Assembly: GCA_021812665.1 (NCBI GenBank)
Contig: JAKAMX010000035.1
Span: 1-8,199, forward strand
Length of the DNA stretch: 8,199 bases
Source: a bacterium
GTDB lineage: Bacteria > Patescibacteriota > Minisyncoccia > Phycocordibacterales > UBA1550
Reading direction: 5' to 3'
In this document: positions 4,855 to 8,199 of the stretch, piece by piece
Layout: every line of letters starts with the position of its first letter
How positions within the stretch are numbered: position 1 is the first letter of the stretch
Program-made: the position numbers and the translations under genes
The notes under the pieces: model-generated
Database searches by the model: none
The model's input: only the letters and a program-made list of their open reading frames with translations
What the model was told of the DNA's origin: nothing

Positions 4855-6095
4855 ATATTTTGTTTATGTATTTGAAACTCTTGTTTTGCGTACATTCCAA
4901 GTAAGATACTCAGTAATCCGACAAGGTAGCCAGCAAAAATATCACTAAGGTAATGCACACCTAAGTACAATCTACTTAAACCGATGAGCAGTATGAGCGT
5001 CACGAAAATAAATATGAAAGCCTGGCGTCCTCGAGAGGAATGTGTGTGTTTTGAGATGACATAAATTAGGAAACCGAAAAATGCCATCGCAATCGTCGCA
5101 TGTCCGCTGGGAAATGAAAAATCATTTTCAATAAGCAATCCATCTAATGGACGCGGACGTGAGACAAACAGCTTCAATGCGTAGGTTATTGCTTCCGCAC
5201 TTACCAAAGTAATCCAGAGCGGAGCAATATAGTGTCGCAGATGTTTTCTATAGAAAAGCCAGATGCTGAGAATGAATGCGGTCGGGATAATAAATTGCCA
5301 GTTACCAAGTACAGTAACGAATTTGAACAACAGTATTAGTTCGTCGTCGCGTACGAACAGAAACCAGTCGTGTACGCGCACATCAATAAACGGAACCGAT
5401 TCACCAAGAAAGACAATATCCGCCATTTGATACACCAAAAATCCGGAGAGAAATATGACCAATGGTCGCCAAAAACGCAACACGAATTCCGATTGTTTAA
5501 CAAATATCCAGATAATGGCAAGTATGGCGAGTGATCCCAATACAAACACAGTCACCAGAAGTGACCACTTATGAATAAACACCAGCGATCCTCCAAAGAA
5601 ATATCCAATAAGTATATGGGATACGGCCCACGCTACGCCGCCAATAACGTTCCAAAAAAGAAATGATCTTTTGTTCATTCCCGTGAGTCCTGCGACAAAC
5701 GGTACGATTGAACGCAGTGGACCCAAGAAGCGACCGATAAGTACGCTCTTGTCTCCATGCTTCCTAAAGAATGCTTTTCCACCAATCAGATGATCCTCCT
5801 TGAGAAATCTATTCTCGTTTTTGAATAGATGTATGCCTTTTGAGCCCAGGTAGTAACTCGCCATATCTCCGAGAATTGCGCCAATAGAAGCGAAGATAAT
5901 CATGTCACCCAAGTCGTATACACCCTTCGAGACGAGTATCCCTGCGAAGACCACAAAGAGTGCCCCGGGGACGAATGACCCAACAATAACCAGTGCCTCA
6001 ACAAACGAAACGAGCAAAATAAACCAATATCCCCACACACCAAAGCTCCCCAACGAGGGGAGCAGGTGTGAAAAGAAATTGGCAATTGTTTCCAT
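4851..6095 (-). CDS. DedA / PAP2 phosphatase fusion membrane protein
   Basis: From ATG 6095 the protein is 414 aa, with many membrane helices in two joined domains. The N-terminal DedA (SNARE-associated) domain, about 1-200, has the entry motif FVEALVIVGSFVPGA and the signature GRFLGPLRSIVPFVAGLTG (Arg122, Arg128, Pro132). The C-terminal PAP2 domain, about 212-402, has all three catalytic motifs: K308-x6-R315-P316, PSGH (329-332), and S374-R375-x5-His381-x3-Asp385 (SRLYLGVHYLSD). DedA proteins move undecaprenyl phosphate or phospholipid across the membrane, and PAP2 enzymes remove phosphate from polyprenyl diphosphate or lipid phosphates, so the fusion suggests carrier recycling. Such fusions are known in bacteria. 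A TTG at 6104 would add three residues; ATG is preferred, and neither has a clear Shine-Dalgarno. The gene follows the 195-aa protein by 14 nt. Confidence 0.93.
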   Translation of the reverse strand: METIANFFSHLLPSLGSFGVWGYWFILLVSFVEALVIVGSFVPGALFVVFAGILVSKGVYDLGDMIIFASIGAILGDMASYYLGSKGIHLFKNENRFLKEDHLIGGKAFFRKHGDKSVLIGRFLGPLRSIVPFVAGLTGMNKRSFLFWNVIGGVAWAVSHILIGYFFGGSLVFIHKWSLLVTVFVLGSLAILAIIWIFVKQSEFVLRFWRPLVIFLSGFLVYQMADIVFLGESVPFIDVRVHDWFLFVRDDELILLFKFVTVLGNWQFIIPTAFILSIWLFYRKHLRHYIAPLWITLVSAEAITYALKLFVSRPRPLDGLLIENDFSFPSGHATIAMAFFGFLIYVISKHTHSSRGRQAFIFIFVTLILLIGLSRLYLGVHYLSDIFAGYLVGLLSILLGMYAKQEFQIHKQNI

Positions 6096-6109
6096 AAATG
6101 GCAACGGGA

Positions 6110-6697
6110 CTAATCTTTGAGCTCAGCACCGCCCGCGTCTTTAGTGAGCTCAATATGGGCGATTTGGAATCCGGGAGTGCTGATTTGTATATTGAATTGT
6201 AATTTATTTTTTGAAGCAAAGTAAAGACCATCTTTGTTTACTCCAAAATGTTCAGCCCCGCTCTTTCCGTCGAAGTGAACAGATTTTGCTTCTCCGCTTT
6301 TTAACACGAAGCCCGTCAATTTCTTGTAGTACCCCTCACTCTTTTGTGTCGTTAGATCGGCGATCGTGTAATACACCTCAAAATTGCTCATGTCTTGCGC
6401 AGAGGTATTCTTAAGAAGTAACTCCAGGTGGTCGTTGGTTACCTTTCCTTGCGCATCGACATTGTTTTCAACAAGGCCAGAGACAATCGAAAGACCCCTC
6501 GCTGTCGCTGTATTCTTTATTTTATTTTGATATGTGCCAGGCACTATGTCTTGCGGATCACTCGATGTACCTGCGTCCTTCGTCGTGGTTGTTAGAGGCA
6601 CTGGTTGCGATGTGCTATTTGATTTCACGAACACCAGCCCTGCAATAAGAGCAATGCCTACAATTCCAATGGTGCTGTATATTATTTTATTGGTCAT
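6110..6697 (-). CDS. Membrane-anchored extracytoplasmic protein of unknown function
   Basis: The 195-aa product has one N-terminal membrane segment (about 5-24), a Thr/Ser/Pro-rich linker (26-52) and an outer domain of about 140 residues. The outer domain includes LSIVSGLVENNVDAQGKVTNDHLELLLKN shape elements (about 69-97), FEVYYTIADLTT (106-117), the turn-rich KSVHFDGKSGAEHFGVNKDGLYF (138-160) and LQFNIQIS (166-173). The VSGLVENN...LELLLKN...FEVYYTI pattern resembles beta-sandwich domains that compare a residue-rich 'new versus old' strand pair (FxLYD-like), but I cannot assign it. It lacks cysteine. It sits between ABC permease and DedA-PAP2 genes in one operon, 40 AT-rich nt after the permease stop. 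Its layout (anchor, linker, outer domain) matches the 181-aa plus-strand protein, with no clear sequence similarity. Confidence 0.8.
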   Translation of the reverse strand: MTNKIIYSTIGIVGIALIAGLVFVKSNSTSQPVPLTTTTKDAGTSSDPQDIVPGTYQNKIKNTATARGLSIVSGLVENNVDAQGKVTNDHLELLLKNTSAQDMSNFEVYYTIADLTTQKSEGYYKKLTGFVLKSGEAKSVHFDGKSGAEHFGVNKDGLYFASKNKLQFNIQISTPGFQIAHIELTKDAGGAELKD

Positions 6698-6737
6698 ATT
6701 TTTAAGTTAATTTTTAATCATTACATTAATAATTGTT

Positions 6738-7715
6738 CTATTCGACCTTTTGCCACAGAACTTGGCTTTTCGTAAACGCATACAATGATGCGAAACCGAA
6801 GGTGAGCAGAAATCCTATGAGCCACAAAATTTCCCACGCCTTATCTAAAAATATGTAGCCTAACGATTTGCCGCTATAGATATCTTTGATGCCAAGAAGT
6901 GCAAAGGTAAGTCGTTCATAGTGTTTGGTGATAGAAGTTTCCTCGACTCCATTGCGGGTCGTCTCATAAGTAGTAAATTGCTGAAGGATAATCTTAGATT
7001 GTGGTTTATCGACATGGATTGCATTAAAGAAACCTCCCGGCACTTGATTATCGGTATCCATTGTGTCCCCAATTTGAGGCACGAGAAGTACAAAAAACAA
7101 CCATATTACAAAAGAGAGGATGAGTGCATTTGCAGGAAATCGCATGAGCGTGGTACAGAGTGCAGCGAAAAGAAAGAATATGGATAAATACACCAACGTT
7201 GCTAACGAGGAAAGTAAAATCTTCACCATTTCAATCAGTGACAGATGAACACCCCCAATAAACATGAGTACACCGATGATGCCAAAGAATAAAACAGCAC
7301 ATACCGACGTAAGGACTGCGGCGTTGCCAAGTAATTTCCCGAGATAATATCGTGTGCGCGTAATCGGGCGAGTAAATATCAACGGTAAGGTGTTATTACC
7401 TTTTTCTTTGGCGATACTAAGGTATCCGAGTGAGATGGCTAAAATGGCACCGATAATTTCAAGATATTCTATGGTAGCGCGCAAGAGTTGTAGTGGGAAA
7501 AATTCCGGCTTAACAAGGTTTGTCACGGATTGCCCACCAGCGATGAGTGCTTGGTACGTCCTATCAAACAAAGCCACTTTCGCTTGAAAGTTAAGTGCGC
7601 CCACGTAGAGCGATATGCCTGTTAATACAATAAGAAATGCGAGAAATATCATGAACACATGGTTTCGTAGTGCATCACGGTATTCTTTTCTTGCAACTGT
7701 TAAGATTTGGTGCAT
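6738..7715 (-). CDS. ABC-2 type transporter permease
   Basis: The 325-aa membrane protein begins with the typical cytoplasmic helix TVARKEYRDALRNHVFMIF, followed by six predicted membrane segments at about 20-41, 84-103, 131-154, 165-187, 192-213 and 292-313. The cytoplasmic segment between TM2 and TM3, IAKEKGNNTLPLIFTRPITRTRYYLGK (101-127), is the coupling region seen in ABC-2 permeases of the NosY/ABC2 type. A hydrophilic loop of about 78 residues (214-291) precedes the last helix. The protein would pair with another permease and a cytoplasmic ATPase to export a substrate that cannot be told from sequence. It starts 4 nt after the stop of a second permease, so the two are co-translated and probably form a heterodimer. 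Confidence 0.88.
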   Translation of the reverse strand: MHQILTVARKEYRDALRNHVFMIFLAFLIVLTGISLYVGALNFQAKVALFDRTYQALIAGGQSVTNLVKPEFFPLQLLRATIEYLEIIGAILAISLGYLSIAKEKGNNTLPLIFTRPITRTRYYLGKLLGNAAVLTSVCAVLFFGIIGVLMFIGGVHLSLIEMVKILLSSLATLVYLSIFFLFAALCTTLMRFPANALILSFVIWLFFVLLVPQIGDTMDTDNQVPGGFFNAIHVDKPQSKIILQQFTTYETTRNGVEETSITKHYERLTFALLGIKDIYSGKSLGYIFLDKAWEILWLIGFLLTFGFASLYAFTKSQVLWQKVE

Positions 7716-7719
7716 AGTA

Positions 7720-8199
7720 TTATTCGTTTACATAATCTCCGCGTGGATCAAATCTTTGCAAGGCAACTACTGAGAGCAGTCCGAGCGTTGCTAGTGAAAC
7801 GAGCAAAGTTCCGATCTCTACGAGATGATTAGTGAGTACGGATAGTATCGAAATGCTAGGACTAAATGAACTTCCCAATAGTTCTCCACTCATGATGGTG
7901 TAGTGCCATCCGAGAGAGATTGGAAACAATATGTGTTGAACCGAATTAAAGAATCCATCCAAGGGAGGGAGTTGTAGCATGGTGACAGGATTCAAAAGTG
8001 CTGTAGGGGTAAGGCCTGTTGCAAGTTCAGGTAATACAAAGGTAATGCCGACCCAAATACAAATTGGAATAAAAAGTGCAAGTGATTCACTTTTAGCAAC
8101 AATAGAAAAAAATAAACCGCACAAAGCAAAGAAAAACATATATAGAAAGGACAGGAGGAGAAACGTCAGTATGTGAGCAACATCCCCGATATTTAAATG
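7720..8199 (-). CDS. ABC-2 type transporter permease, C-terminal part (start beyond the window)
   Basis: The frame is open from the right edge: 159 residues are visible, beginning HLNIGDVAHILTFLLLSFLY, so the first internal Met (8139) is not the start. Membrane segments are visible at about residues 9-34 (ILTFLLLSFLYMFFFALCGLFFSIVA), 38-60 (SLALFIPICIWVGITFVLPEL), and near the C-terminus (IGTLLVSLATLGLLSVVAL). Between them is a loop with TALLNPVTMLQLPPLDGFFNSVQHILFPIS, in the position of the large pre-last-helix loop of the downstream permease. The end RFDPRGDYVNE is cytoplasmic. The layout and position make it the partner permease of the next gene. The family call rests on topology and context more than on motifs. 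An ATPase gene is expected just upstream, outside the window. Confidence 0.78.
   Translation of the reverse strand, partial: HLNIGDVAHILTFLLLSFLYMFFFALCGLFFSIVAKSESLALFIPICIWVGITFVLPELATGLTPTALLNPVTMLQLPPLDGFFNSVQHILFPISLGWHYTIMSGELLGSSFSPSISILSVLTNHLVEIGTLLVSLATLGLLSVVALQRFDPRGDYVNE

Noticed and set aside
6698..6737. Possible promoter or terminator in the AT-rich 40-nt gap before the 195-aa gene
   Set aside because: TAACTT matches the -10 consensus at only 3 of 6 positions, no GC-rich stem is present, and the genes fit a single operon.

Overview
The window looks like chromosomal DNA from a Patescibacteria (CPR/Parcubacteria-like) bacterium. The reasons are the style of the truncated serine recombinase at the left edge (YxRxS motif in the context ARKSTESEERQ), the many short membrane-anchored or secreted proteins of unknown type, weak or absent Shine-Dalgarno sequences before nearly every gene, and moderate base composition. 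TGA ends at least one gene (the 414-aa DedA-PAP2 protein), so the code appears standard, unlike Gracilibacteria. This lineage call is inference; no rRNA, tRNA or ribosomal protein gene is present to confirm it.

Left part (1-2641, minus strand). Positions 1-113 hold the first 37 codons of a serine site-specific recombinase that runs off the edge, so a mobile or integrated element probably lies to the left. Next, read in the direction of transcription, is a regulatory unit: an OmpR/PhoB-type response regulator (2600-1929), an overlapping sensor histidine kinase (1990-956), and a secreted PepSY-domain protein with an acidic tail (815-303), closed by a hairpin at 190-212.

Middle part (2642-3771). 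A divergent plus-strand pair encodes a very acidic secreted 144-aa protein and a membrane-anchored 181-aa protein with a probable beta-rich outer domain. A 21-bp sequence lies upstream of the response regulator gene (2621-2641). It is repeated perfectly at 3738-3758 and recurs with 17/21 identity in the gap before the PepSY gene (933-953), always in the same orientation. I read it as the operator of this two-component system: an autoregulated envelope-sensing circuit whose outputs include the PepSY protein and possibly the acidic protein.

Right part (3772-8199, minus strand). Five closely spaced genes look like one envelope operon. In transcription order they are a truncated ABC-2 permease, a second ABC-2 permease, a membrane-anchored protein of unknown function, a DedA-PAP2 fusion (probable flippase/phosphatase for polyprenyl or other membrane phospholipids), and a membrane-anchored NodB-type polysaccharide deacetylase that overlaps the fusion gene by 4 nt. 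The ATPase partner of the permeases is not in the window and is expected beyond position 8199.

The main new observations are the three-copy operator, one copy of which lies between convergent genes; two start codons placed exactly 6 nt after good -10 boxes, which suggests leaderless mRNAs; and a large inverted repeat in the leader of the PepSY gene.
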